DNA of 64,000 bases from Acytostelium subglobosum LB1. Its lineage: Eukaryota; Evosea; Eumycetozoa; Acytosteliales; Acytosteliaceae. Of this stretch, positions 1 to 10,949 are shown piece after piece. The notes beneath the pieces were generated by a model. It did not search any database. It was not told the DNA's origin and was given only the letters and a program-made list of their open reading frames with translations. The position numbers were made by a program, and so were the translations under genes. The stretch spans positions 638,924-702,923 of the forward strand of contig NW_012236521.1 of the NCBI RefSeq assembly GCF_000787575.1. The letters are read 5' to 3'. The stretch's first letter is position 1. Each line of letters begins with the position of its first letter.

Positions 1-312
1 TGGGGTCTTACGCTTGATGGCCGTCTGTGGGCTGGAGGCACCACGTGGGGATGGATCATGGACGATTGATGGGATGCGATCCAGCTGATTCAACAGACCT
101 GGCGACAACATTCCAGACGACTGGTGTAGTTGGTGGCCATGTGATTGGCCTTGATTTTGAATTTGGTTGTGATTTTGGTTGTGATTATGATTATGGTGTT
201 GCCTTGGGGAAGAGGATGGTGATCGTTTGGACTGTACATTGGCGGGACCATGGTCATGCACCTCACTATCAAGTGAAGGTGGACGTTGTCGTGGCGGAGA
301 AGAATCAATCAT
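1..312 (-). CDS. N-terminal part of an unknown low-complexity protein, cut by the window edge
   Basis: An open frame on the minus strand starts at an ATG at 312-310 and stays open for 104 codons to base 1. It begins MIDSSPPRQRPPSLDSEV, continues through a His/Asn/Gln-rich stretch (residues about 38-65) and then Ser/Pro-rich sequence ending in RKTP. This composition is typical of disordered N-terminal regions of dictyostelid regulatory proteins. No domain lies within the visible part, so no function is proposed. The region upstream (313-530) is strongly purine-rich on the plus strand, so the presumed 5' leader is C/T-rich. The frame and start are clear; the identity is unknown. Confidence 0.55.
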   Translation of the reverse strand, partial: MIDSSPPRQRPPSLDSEVHDHGPANVQSKRSPSSSPRQHHNHNHNQNHNQIQNQGQSHGHQLHQSSGMLSPGLLNQLDRIPSIVHDPSPRGASSPQTAIKRKTP

Positions 313-2147
313 TGTTTTATACGTTCTACCATGTGTGTTTGGATTGTGATTCGTGATGTGGATTCGATATGTTGTGGGGAGAGGGGAGGGGAGGGAGGAG
401 GAGGAATGAGTGAGTGAGTGTGGATGGGAGGATTGGAGGAGGAGGAGGAGGAGGAGGAAGCTGTGGAGAGGGACGCTGTGGAGAGGAAGAGGAATAGGAG
501 GAGGAAGAATCTGAATGAATTTGATATGTACCTGGATATTAATATCTGTTTTCCAGTAGTGATAATGATATAAATAATATATATTTGTTGTTGGAAGATT
601 AATTAATTTGACTTATTGACTTATTGACTGATTGACTATATTGATCACTCGACTCGTCTGATGGATGATCAATTAATATGTGTGTGTGTGTGTTTGTTGT
701 TTGTGTCTGTGTAAAAAAAAAAACAAACAAGGAGAGAGATGCAGCGGATATGAGATGTTGGTCGGTACTGATACTGGTGATGACATGACGTCCAGGGAGG
801 ACACAGAGTATGGGGGGGAGTTGGAGGATTGGATGGTCAAGTCTCAGTCAGTCAGTCGGTGTCTGATTCAAATATAGATGGATCACCAGAGTACAACGCT
901 GATGATGAATAAGTGTGTGTGAGTGACAGTGTGTGTGATTTGATGGGATGAATCAAAAAAGAAAAAAACATTAATTAAAATAAAATAATACCAAAAGTAG
1001 GTAGTTGGATGTACAACATACATCAGAATAGGACATGACGACCACCTGACCAACTACAAAAGTGTTTGGGGATGCGATAGGTGCACACACCTCTCCCTCA
1101 CGCACCCATGTTGGACTCGGGTCCATGATGACATGCGCGAGTGCTCTGCAAATGCTTTCGAAGCTTCGAAAACAAAAAGATCCCCCGCTACGCTGACTCG
1201 TTGTGGGGTTGGGGGGCTAGGTCGTCTTTGGAAATTTGGGAGAGCGGGGCGGGAGAGACATCCAGCAGCTGGGAGTTAAGAATCGGCGGCATCACCCCAC
1301 ACGTGACTGCGTGTCACAATGTTTGACGCGTCGTACCACCTTATGATGTTGTTGGATGGATGGACAAAGACTATCTATCTATCTATCGGTCTGGATGGAT
1401 AGCATGGTCGTATCCTATATCGTGGTCGTCTACACCAATCATTCAAACAACGCAAATGAAGCATCGGCGTCTAAAATTGGTGTTGACAGGCATACACACA
1501 ATGGGAAAATCTGGGTCTCTGAGTATAACCTGCGAGAATGAGAATGAAATGCGTGATGGGGGTGGATAGGACCCGGGTGGATCAGTGTGATGGAGGGTAG
1601 GCAGATCGTTTGCCAAATTGGAAGATTGGACAAGATGGTCCAACCATGGTTGTTTGTGATAATCATAATCCACCAGACAGGGGAGGGGCACGCACCGATG
1701 GTTTGCTGTGTTTTACTCTTTCGCGTCGCAACAACAAACAATCTATCTTGTTAATGATGATGATGCAGTTGGTAGTGGGTCGGTGAGAGAGACAGAGATA
1801 GCTCGGAATGAACATTCAGTGTTGTCCATAAGGGCTGGCTTTGTCTCGGATATTATTATTGGATTTCTTTTTGGATGTGGATGAGGATGGAATGGTCGAA
1901 GGAAAGTGGTAGGTCAGCAAAGGAACTCAAACACGTCGTTGGCATGCATTGACTTTGAAACAACTGTTCAAGACAAAGACAAAGATAGATAATATGATAA
2001 TGATGATGATGATGATGATAGTATAGGTACCTTATTGTGTTGTGTTGTGTCATGACACCTATCACAATCATGTCCACAGGTCACATCAATCATGTCAATC
2101 AATCAATCAATCATGTCAACATGTCAATCAACCTATCATCGATCACA
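313..2147. other. Intergenic spacer with simple repeats
   Basis: I find no convincing gene here. It holds purine-rich runs (360-520), a (TG)n run near 680, an A11 run near 712-722, (CTAT)n near 1372, (GAT)n near 1999 and (CAAT)n near 2095. A 16-bp perfect palindrome lies at 1156-1171. Short open frames are numerous but lack coding-like composition. Confidence 0.6.
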
Positions 2148-3461
2148 TCATTCATTGACACTTACAACTATTTTACTGCTGCTCTGACTCTTTGGGGATG
2201 GATCGGATGCCACCAGCTTAGCACTATTCGTCCAAAAGCACAACTTGTTGTCCTCTCCAGCTGTCAATATCTCCTGTTTCTGGATTGATTTGATTGAAAT
2301 ATCCAAGGATGCAAATGATTGTGAAAGCGGGCCATGTGTGTGTCAGTTATTGGGGGCCTGGGATGGTGACATCTTTGCAATGCATGTCACACTTGTCACA
2401 TGTTTGTGATGATGTTGAAGTTATCGGTGTAGACTTACATCCTTGTTCAAAATGGTACTGCGAATGATTTCCGTGTGACCACCGGCCAGCTTGGCAATGG
2501 GGACGACATTGTCGGCCTCAACACGAAAGACGAGACCATTGCCAGTGAAGTCTCCACCAAACAAGTATAATGTATTGTCATTGGCATCGTAATGACATGT
2601 GTTGAAATAGTTGACCTCCACCTGATACTTGTCCATCACAATCTGTCTCAAGTCTCCATACTCCTTTATCCTCGTTCCACTCTCCAAGTCCCAAACCGAC
2701 AGTCTCTCCGTAGTTGACAATGACCACAAGTGCATATTCTTTGGTCCAAAGAATCCCATCGTTGATACAGAGTGTTCTCCATTCATTACTTCGATTGAGT
2801 ATGATCGAGTATTAGTATGATTGATTGATTGAGTGAGTGAGTGATCATGAACATACCAAATGTAATGGCCTCGTCAGCATCTTGATTGGCAAGATCATAT
2901 ATACAGATGAGTCCATCGACACTACATGATAATAGTTTGGTACTGTCATTGGGATGGAATCTAACACGTGTCACATCTTCAGTATGACAATCATTGAATG
3001 ATCGCACCTCCTTCAATGTCTTTGAATTGACCAACACCACGCCCGACCCAACAGCCAACGCCACCAAGTCTCCAACAATATCGAATGAGTATACCTCTTT
3101 CTTCTCTATTATGTCGTACTGGTGTAAGTATGATTGATTGATTGATTGAGCGATCATTCATTGACTTACGTTTGAGAGATGTAGTGAGTGATGCAGTCTT
3201 GCAATCATAGATGTTTAGTGAGCGGTCTGATGAGCAGGTGATGAGGATGGAGTCATTGATGAACTTTGCTTCGTGGATGGTGTCGGAATGACCTTGAAGT
3301 ACATTGACAAGTTCATGTGTAGTATTATCATAGATCTTGATCATATTGTTTGAACCAACTGCAGCAATAAACATATTAGATTGTGCAATATATACAATAT
3401 AATGTTCTTCATCCTTTATAGAATGCATCAATGATGATTGTAATGTATAATTTAAACTCAT
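2148..3461 (-). CDS. WD40-repeat protein, WDR89-like
   Basis: Four exons (3170-3461, 2857-3105, 2439-2788, 2148-2279) join in phase to give about 340 residues. All three introns have GT-AG ends and start GTAAGT or GTATGT. The first exon contains repeats such as VLQGHSDTIHEAKF and LITCSSDRSLNIYD, the second LLSCSVDGLICIYD, and the last ends with ILTAGEDNKLCFW: these are WD40 blades, enough for a beta-propeller. Order and spacing, including the closing GEDxKxxxW blade, resemble WDR89, a small nuclear WD protein of unclear function (human form 387 aa). The first intron could end at a nearby alternative AG, but only the acceptor before 3105 keeps the frame. The WD40 assignment is firm; the WDR89 orthology is an inference. 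Confidence 0.8.
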
Positions 3462-4180
3462 CTTCTTATATTCTTATCTATCTCTATCTCTATCTATATC
3501 TTTAGTCGAGTATCTCTTTGATGATTAATCTAAAGTTGTTTGTTTTTCGTTCATTTTTGAACTTTCGGTCGTTTTTCTAAAGTTTCATTTCAAAAGGTGT
3601 TGACAGATAAGCTTGGCAAGCACCAATATATGTTGGATACGGCCATACAAAGAATATAATACCTCATCTCGTCCGATCTGAGAAGTCAAGTTTCTTCTGG
3701 CCACCCCAGTACTCAAGTTGGAGACAATTGGGGAACATGTGGTGCTGTATCCTTTTATCACTTTTATCTTTATCTGGAATCATTCCACCTCAACTGCTGC
3801 GCCAACAGGTCTCAGGATCAAATGTCCTCTCTATGATAAAATTATGATGATCAGACTTCATTATCATTAAGTAGAGATTGAGACAATTTTGAAGAACATA
3901 GAGTTCAAATGACTTGACTTGATTGATTGATTGATTGATTGATCAACAAGTCAATTTAATATTCCAAAGAATGTTCAGTGACCCATTTTCAAACACTGTT
4001 TGGTTGTTGTGTGTTGGTGGGGTGATTGAAAGTGATTGCACTCGAGTGTTAGTGTGCAAAAGTAGTGGTCAGCTGATCAATCAATCAATCAATAACAGCG
4101 AGTTAGTGTCAATCAGTATAAAGTCTAAAGTATATATAATTAGAGATATATATAGTATAAATACTGTGTGTGACATACCA
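3462..4180. other. Divergent spacer between the WDR89-like and HGSNAT-like genes
   Basis: AT-rich sequence carrying (TATC)n next to the WDR89 start, a (GATT)n run near 3925 and a (CAAT)n run near 4080. It must contain both promoters. A frame open from 3935 leads into the HGSNAT gene, but its first 80 codons do not look like protein. I see no other gene. Confidence 0.5.
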
Positions 4181-6316
4181 ATGAATCATCAATCAACTAG
4201 GTTGTTGACATTGACCTTGTCAATCACTTTAGTATTAGCATTATTCATTGTAAAGACAACAAATGCAACTCTAGAAGTAGTAGATAACAATAACAATAAT
4301 AGACATGGATCACAAGTATCTGGTTCAGTTGTAGTTGGTAAAACACATCCATCTACATCAATACCATCTGTTGACCAACTCGACTATGACCTTGCATGGG
4401 TCAGGATAGTGACCAACTTTACACCCTCAGACACAACTCCACTCTACGTCACCTACGTCTATGATGCATGCTACAACTGCATGTACCAACCTCTAGTAGT
4501 ACTCACAAAGTATGTCCATTTGAACTTGATTGGTTGATTGATCGAGTGAGATGTAATGACTGACTGACACATTCATGATCAAGTTCATCATCATCATATA
4601 TGCAACTATCAACAGCATTTGGATATAGCTTTAATACTACTATATATGACTTGAAGGGACAACAAAAGGCAACGGATATGTTTAGTTGTTCATTTGGTGA
4701 ACGTGGAGTGTATGATGTACACGTACTATCATTACAGGATTCATCGAGTAGAGGCATTGCCAGCGGTGTGACAACGGTCGTTCAGCCCATAAACCCATTC
4801 ATTCCAATAGCTGTGGCGTTTGCAATTGGTGGCGCACTTGCCATCATGTGGCCCATTGCCGTGCACTTTTATCAACGATCAAAGGCCGAGTCGTTGGAGT
4901 ATCAGCTTCACATACTGGAATCGAACGATCCCAAGAAGGACAGACTCAAGTCGTTGGACGTGTTCCGCGGCTTCTCCATCACCATCATGATCTTTGTCAA
5001 CTATGGTGGCGGCGGCTACTGGTTCTTCAATCACTCATACTGGAATGGCCTGACTGTGGCCGATCTGGTATTCCCCTGGTTCGTCTTTATAATGGGCATG
5101 GCCATGCCACTCAGCTTCAACGCACTAGAGATACGTGGCGTGCCCAAGAAGACCATCATACAAAAGTTGGTCAAGCGATCAATCATTCTATTCTGTTTGG
5201 GTCTGTTTATAAACAATGGATTCAATCTTGGACATTGGCGTATACTTGGTGTTCTGCAGCGATTTGGTGTCTCGTACCTAGTGACGGGACTCATCATGCA
5301 GTTTGTGCCACTCTGGCGCTACCGTCCACATCAAGAGGACCCTAGCGAGCAGCCACTATTCCACTCAAACTCGATCCAAGAGCGATTCAAATCACATACA
5401 TCAAAGACATTTGCAGACATTATACCATACTGGATTCAATGGATATGCGCACTACTCATACTGTTGTTATGGTTCTTGCTCACATTCCTCATCGATGTAC
5501 CAGGCTGTGGCCGTGGATACCTTGGACCAGGAGGCATCAGTGACAATGCACAATACTTTAACTGCACTGGAGGTGCAGCACGCTACGTCGACCTGAAGAT
5601 CTTCACACTCAATCATATCTCCAGACACCAACCTGTCAGCCAATATATCAGACTGGTGCATATGATCCTGAAGGCACACTTGGCTACCTCACCTCGATCT
5701 TTATGTGCTGGTTGGGTGTTCAATGCGGACGCACCATCCTCGTGCACAAGAATCACAAGTCTAGAATGATCAGATGGGCAGTCTGGGGTATAGTCCTATG
5801 CGCCATTGCAGCAGGTCTATGTGGCATGTCTCAAAACAATGGATGGTTACCAATCAACAAGAATCTATGGACACCATCATTCGTAATCTTATTATCTGGT
5901 TTTGCGTAAGTAGTATTCCAAAGTCACAAGTGATCATTTATTCACTTCACTGACTCAATCATTCATTGAATCAATCAATCCAGATTCTTTGTCCTTATGA
6001 TAATGTATATATTGGTCGATATTAAGAAGTATTGGAATGGTGCACCATTTATTTATGTTGGAATGAATCCAATAACTATATATTGTGGCCATGAAATACT
6101 ACAGGGATACTTCCCATTCTCATTCTATATGTTCGTATCACATGTCCAAATCAATCAGTCCAATATGCTAACTTACATTATTAATCTCTCTCTCCAACTA
6201 CGACCAGGAATCCACAAACACATACAATGCTACTGTTATCCAATTGCATTGGTGTATCGTGCTGGCTTCTAATAGCATTCACAATGTACTTGAACAAAGT
6301 ATTTATTAACATTTAG
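4181..6316 (+). CDS. Heparan-alpha-glucosaminide N-acetyltransferase (HGSNAT)-like membrane protein, with one frame break
   Basis: Exons 4181-4509, 4584-5905, 5984-6130 and 6208-6316 encode about 635 residues. An N-terminal signal peptide (MNHQSTRLLTLTLSITLVLA) and lumenal domain precede a multi-pass membrane domain. Family motifs are RLKSLDVFRGFSITIMIFVN, then NHSYWNGLTVADLVFPWF, whose His corresponds to the acetyl-accepting His of human HGSNAT, and GMNPITIYCGHEILQG near the end. The enzyme uses acetyl-CoA in the cytosol to acetylate terminal glucosamine inside the lysosome; here the natural glycan is unknown. Around 5618-5622 the frame shifts by one base: family-like sequence (LKIFTLNHI) continues in another frame as QTPTCQPIYQTGAYDPEG. 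One base appears missing, through an assembly error or a real lesion. The final exon ends VFINI, matching the family's usual end. Confidence 0.85.
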
Positions 6317-6501
6317 GCTGATACCAATGTCATCCAATCCCCATCTCCATCCAAACCAACCATTCCATATCAATAAATCAATCAAACAATCAATCAATCA
6401 ATCACATTGTTTATAGTATTACAACAACTTTATCGGTCTTGCTTTAAGTTTATTTGGTGTTGTCAACCAACATGTCTTCTTTATCTGGTTGATGGTTGGT
6501 G

Positions 6502-9500
6502 TTACTTGGACTGGCCTGTGGCTGATGTACCTAGGCCAACGTATGGTGTTACAAATACTGCCTCATAGTGTTGTACACAAAAGGCAAAGAGACCTGGAAT
6601 CAGACCCTTGAGTGATTGTGCAAAGCATGTGGTCACGTTGACCAGAACCATCTTGTTGAGATCGCTCTGCTCGACCACTCGCTTGGCAAATCGGATCATA
6701 TGCTTCAACAGGTTGAGCTCGTGCTTTGGCAACTGCTTGAAGAGCTCGACGACGCGAGCAACACGATCATCATCAGAGACGCTACGGTCGCCAATGATCT
6801 CGGCTGACATGATCCTTAGGTTCATGGGCACCAGGTTGTCGGGCAGCTCACGAAGGTAGAGCTTGAGGAGACCGGCTACGGCATTTGGATCGCGGTGCGC
6901 CACCTTGTAGTCGATGTTGTCGCCCTTTTGAAGGGTGGCTCTCATCTCTTGTATCTCTGTCGTGCTGCCACTGATACGGAGGATGCCCTCCTCTTGTATG
7001 TTGCGCTCGAGGAAGTTGACCATCTTTGTGACAAACGATGGTATCTCAGAGTTGGGGTTCTCGCGCGCCATCACATCCTCCAACTTGATACCAAACACTC
7101 CTGGGAATGGTGCAGCCTTCATGCCACTGCTAGTGTTGCGCCATGTCTCGTTGACTGATCGATCGACAGACTTCTGTTTCTGATGTTTCTTTGCGTCGAC
7201 CAATCCCTTTGGCTTTGATATCTCGTTGGGCTTCCTCTCGTACCATGGGATAGAGGCCTCGAGCACTCCATACCATGCTTCCATATCCTTCTGGTTCTCA
7301 AATGCTAATATACACCACAAAGTGGACTCCTTGGTAGCGGCGGCACCAGCGGCAGTGGTGGCGGTGGCAGAGGATGAAGTGGGGGCACCAGTTGATGGTG
7401 CTGTGGCCACACCCTGCGGCACATCTGTAGTGAGCTCTGCCTCACCAGTGATGCTTGTACCAATGGAGATGTAGAATGACTTCTTCTTGGACGAGTCGGA
7501 CATTGAGCTAGAGACACTGATTGACTTTTTGTCGTTGAGATACACAACGTCCAGTGGCTCTTTGGACTTGTCATTCTTGAACAAGAACAAGAAGCTGTCC
7601 TTGAGTGTACCCAATGCCTTTTTCTCCTGTCCCTTCTTCCACACCTTTGAGCCCAGCTGATAGACTACAGGTGCTGCCAGTGTTGGGTTCAACAGGTTCT
7701 CGAATGATATCTTGTGCTTGTACACGACGCTTGCCAACTTCTTGGCGCAGTCATCCTTATCCTTTGTCAATAAATAATCTTCCAATCTCTTAATATTCAT
7801 CTTGAAGTGTTCATTCTTCTTTGTCAATTCAGAGGCCATCTAAAAGATTGAATAGTAATTGATTAGTTCGATGATCATTCAATCACAATCAATCAACCAA
7901 ACTAAAACTTACTTGATTTGTCCTCTTTAACAAAGAATTACTATGAGCTGATACTCTTGCACTGGTCTTGTTCTGATCTAGTATCTCTTGCATCTTTGCC
8001 TTCATCTGTACTTGTAGACTGTAGCCATTGGTCTGCTCACTCTCGAGTTGTGACACTGCCTCCTTGAGGAACGTTGTGATTGAGTGATTGTAGTCGATGA
8101 TCTTTTGAAGTTGCTCAACCTGTGCCGGTGGTGCCAATCCCTTGTCCATGTGAGTTGTGTAGTGCTGTACCTCGATCGACTGAGCATTGACAATGTTATT
8201 GGGCATTGGTGTCATTGCTCCAATGTCCTGTTCATTCTTTTCAATCTGAGAGAACAGGTCCACTGAGAAGTTCTCTGAGCGTGGCTTGATAGCGTCTGAG
8301 CTGAGGTTGAAGCTGCTGGTGGCGGCGGCAGTGGCACCGACTGGCTTGGCCATTGGAGTCTGTCCCATCATCGCAAGGAATGAGTCTGTAGACGATGAGT
8401 TGGCTGATGCTGCTGCTACCAACCATGGATGTTTGATCAATTGCTCAGCTGATGATCTTTGAGATGGTACTCGCACTAGACAACTCTGAAGGAAACTGGT
8501 CAACTCCTTACTGATGTCCTTGGGCAGGTCGATCGGCTTGCGTTCATCAACGATATTCACCAACGCCTCCATTGGTGACAGGTTGTAGAATGGTGGCTTG
8601 CCAGTCAGCAACTCGATCACTGTGCATCCCAACGACCAAATATCAATCTTGCTATTAAAGTCTCGCATCATCAATAGCTCTGGCGCCATCCAGTATGGCT
8701 CACCCAACAGCGCCGTTCGGTAAGAGTTGCCCAGTGTGCATCCTACTCCAAAGTCTGACAGCTTGCATCTTCCACCTCTGGCCAGCAACAGGTTGTTGGC
8801 CTTTAGATTACGATGGATAATCTCTTGTTGATGTAGGTAGTGCAATGTCTCGAGAACCTGTGTGACGTAGCGCGCAAGGATGGCTTCGGGGAATGGACCC
8901 AATCGTTTGTAGATATCGGCGAATGATCCATTGTCTACAAACTCCTGAACGATTGCCACGCGGTTATGTTGATCCGTCACCAGACCTGTATAGTTTACAA
9001 TGTTCTGATTGATTGCCAACGAGCGCAATATCTCATATTCCCTTCCTTATGATTGATTGGACACTTTGGCTGATCCTATTAATGTCCACAATCTTTAGAG
9101 CCACGTACTCTGAAGAGTCTGGAGGTATTGCCGAGAATGTATTACCAAGGTATCCATTACCAATGTGATGTAATAGTTGCTAATTTCATGTTTGAATGAG
9201 TAAGTATGTGATCATTCAAACATCACTCAATCCACTACAACATACATATTGACCAAGTGTACCCTTTAGATCATCAAGTGGCATTAGACCGGGTGAGTGG
9301 ATGTTGAAGTGATGTATTGAGTGTCCGGTTGAGGATGGTGAGTTGAAAGCGGCAGGCGAGGGCGAGCCAGGTGACATGGGATAGGAAGATGTGGGTGGTG
9401 TCTTGCTGTTGGGTGAGGCAGCTGATCTAGGTGATATATTACTGCCGCCAGACAGTGATGACTTGCCTGAAGACGATGAAGTGTTCATAGTGGACAACTC

Positions 9501-9818
9501 TGCACCGATACTGCCATGACCACTACCACCACTTATCTGTATTGGCATTACAAACTTGCGTCTATTACTCCTTTTACTGAGTTGAGCAATATCATCATCG
9601 GTCGTATTGTTGTTATTGTTGTCCTCCGATGATAATGAAGTGTCTAATACTTGTTGTTGTTGGACAACAACATCATCATCAGCATCAACATTATCATCTT
9701 CATTGTCATAGATAACATCACCATCTTTAACTATCCTATTATTATTATCCTTGAGGAACTGTCTGACCTGATCCTGCAATGCCGATAGGTCTTCGACAGG
9801 GTATGTCTGTTCCTCCAT
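6502..9818 (-). CDS. Multidomain protein kinase-PH-RhoGAP; kinase HRD motif is HRN
   Basis: Exons 9246-9818, 9065-9179, 7913-9045 and 6502-7839 give about 1,052 residues. After an Asp/Asn/Ser-rich N-terminus (1-190) comes a Ste-type kinase domain (about 190-450) with a glycine loop (HHIGNGYLGNTF), VALK lysine, a helix-C Glu (REYEILRSL), DFG and a MAPE motif. The catalytic-loop Asp is Asn (IIHRNLKANN, residue 309; codon 8807-8809), so the domain may be a pseudokinase or a weak kinase. A linker with coiled-coil character leads to a split PH domain (about 637-812) and a C-terminal RhoGAP domain (about 857-1037) with the arginine finger in GILRISG and LLKLYLRELPD. The protein probably links Rho/Rac inactivation to a kinase-like scaffold at membranes. 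The exon 2-3 join needs an intron of only 19 nt (9046-9064). The gene converges on HGSNAT. Confidence 0.85.
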
Positions 9819-10247
9819 CTCTATTCTATTCTATTTATATCTTTTATATATTATATATATCTCTTTATAAATATCAATGCTTTATAAATGAATGAATGTG
9901 TTGTGAACGTAGTTTGAACTTGGATGAATTGAAGAGTGTTGTTTGAATGTTGTGTTTTGTTGAGTGGTTGATCTGACATGAGATTTATGACTTCATTCAA
10001 CTTGTCCCAATGTTATAAAAATTATAATTGTAAAATGGGTTTTTTGTTTGTTTTTGGTCCAAAAAAGATCCGCCATTTTCAAACCCAACAATCAAAAATA
10101 TCAACAACAAAAAATTTATTATCTGTACAGATTATAGATAGAAACAACATAAATGTTTACAAAAGATATATAAAATAATAATGAATTCATTATTATTTTG
10201 AGAACTATTTTTATTTATTTTGATATCCAATTGACTTGAAAGTGATG
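9819..10247. other. AT-rich spacer upstream of the kinase-RhoGAP and SRP RNA genes
   Basis: Contains the kinase-RhoGAP promoter region and an AT-rich stretch up to the small-RNA promoter element at 10248. A 66-codon open frame at 9978-10178 is Lys/Asn/Ile-rich and lacks protein-like features. No gene seen. Confidence 0.5.
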
Positions 10248-10254
10248 CCCATAA
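10248..10254 (+). promoter_or_regulatory. DUSE-type upstream element of a small RNA gene
   Basis: CCCATAA, preceded by TG. It lies about 60-65 bp before the inferred SRP RNA 5' end. This is the motif and spacing known for Dictyostelium small-RNA genes (Dictyostelium upstream sequence element). The position relative to an independently recognised RNA makes chance unlikely. Confidence 0.7.
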
Positions 10255-10312
10255 ATTTAATATAGTGTATTGATCACGTGACTAAAAAATACCGGAGAAA
10301 GTTTTGATGATT

Positions 10313-10605
10313 GTCGGACCACACGGTGAGGGTCTGTCGCTCCAAATCTCCGGGAGGACGCTAAAGATATGGATGGAGAGGACTGCTGACAATGCCTGGA
10401 TCAATAGATCACAAACCTCGGCCCTAGCCAAGTCACTGACCGACATGGCCAGGTCTCGGAGGAGACCTACACCAGGTCGCTAAATACACAGAGACGGACG
10501 CAGGCAGGCAACTGAACAATCAAACTCTGAGAGCCGGTGATAGTGGAAGGATCGTCGAGGGATATCTACTGGGCGGCGTCAGAAGTCTAAACTCCAGACT
10601 CTTTT
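10313..10605 (+). ncRNA. Signal recognition particle RNA (7SL/SRP RNA)
   Basis: The RNA is recognised from conserved SRP elements in the right order. The Alu-domain 5' end folds as GACC...GGTC and is followed by CTGT and CTCC...GGGAG (10334-10356), matching the CUGUAGUCCC...CGGGAGG of human 7SL. A GGAG tetraloop closed by GGTCTC/GAGACC (10452-10467) fits helix 6. ACCAGGTCGCTAA (10471-10483) matches the human ACCAGGUUGCCUAA. A helix 8-like stretch follows, with CAGGCAGGCAACTGA and CAAACTC. Segments CTGAC/GTCAG and CCTCG/CGAGG pair across the molecule as helix 5. A DUSE element lies upstream and a T13 run follows, as expected for polymerase III. The RNA scaffolds the cytoplasmic particle that targets secretory ribosomes to the ER. 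Ends are approximate. Confidence 0.85.
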
Positions 10606-10614
10606 TTTTTTTTT
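10602..10614 (+). terminator. RNA polymerase III terminator (T13)
   Basis: A run of 13 T directly after the last paired bases of the SRP RNA (GACTC). Oligo-T on the RNA-like strand is the standard polymerase III stop. Confidence 0.75.
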
Positions 10615-10949
10615 CTACTTGTAGTTGGAATTCCTGAAGTCGGTGTGGAAACAGTAGTCGCAAGGTCACTCCAGGAGGAGAGATAAAAGATGAAGTGGAT
10701 GTCTCAACTGGAGTGAGTCCAGCCAATGTCCAGTCAACTCCATGTCCTCGTGATACCAAGTGAGCAGACCTGGGTGGACCAACGTATCCATCCATGGTCA
10801 CGCAGGTCTAATCAATCAAATGACTATAGTCGACATCCATCACATAGCTAGCAACTGTGATGATGGGTACCATGTGTTCTTGTCCAAGATGAGTAATGGG
10901 TCAATTAATAATAATAATAATAATAAGACGACGCAACTCGCGTGATCGT
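10615..10949. other. Spacer between SRP RNA and RRM gene
   Basis: Mixed-composition sequence with no convincing gene, ending in (AATAAT)n near 10907 next to the stop of the RRM gene. It probably holds the 3' untranslated region of that gene. Confidence 0.4.

Noticed and set aside
770-890. GTGATGA and CTGA pair suggesting a C/D-box snoRNA
   Set aside because: No terminal stem brings the boxes together, no C'/D' pair is present and the stretch is simple-repeat-like.
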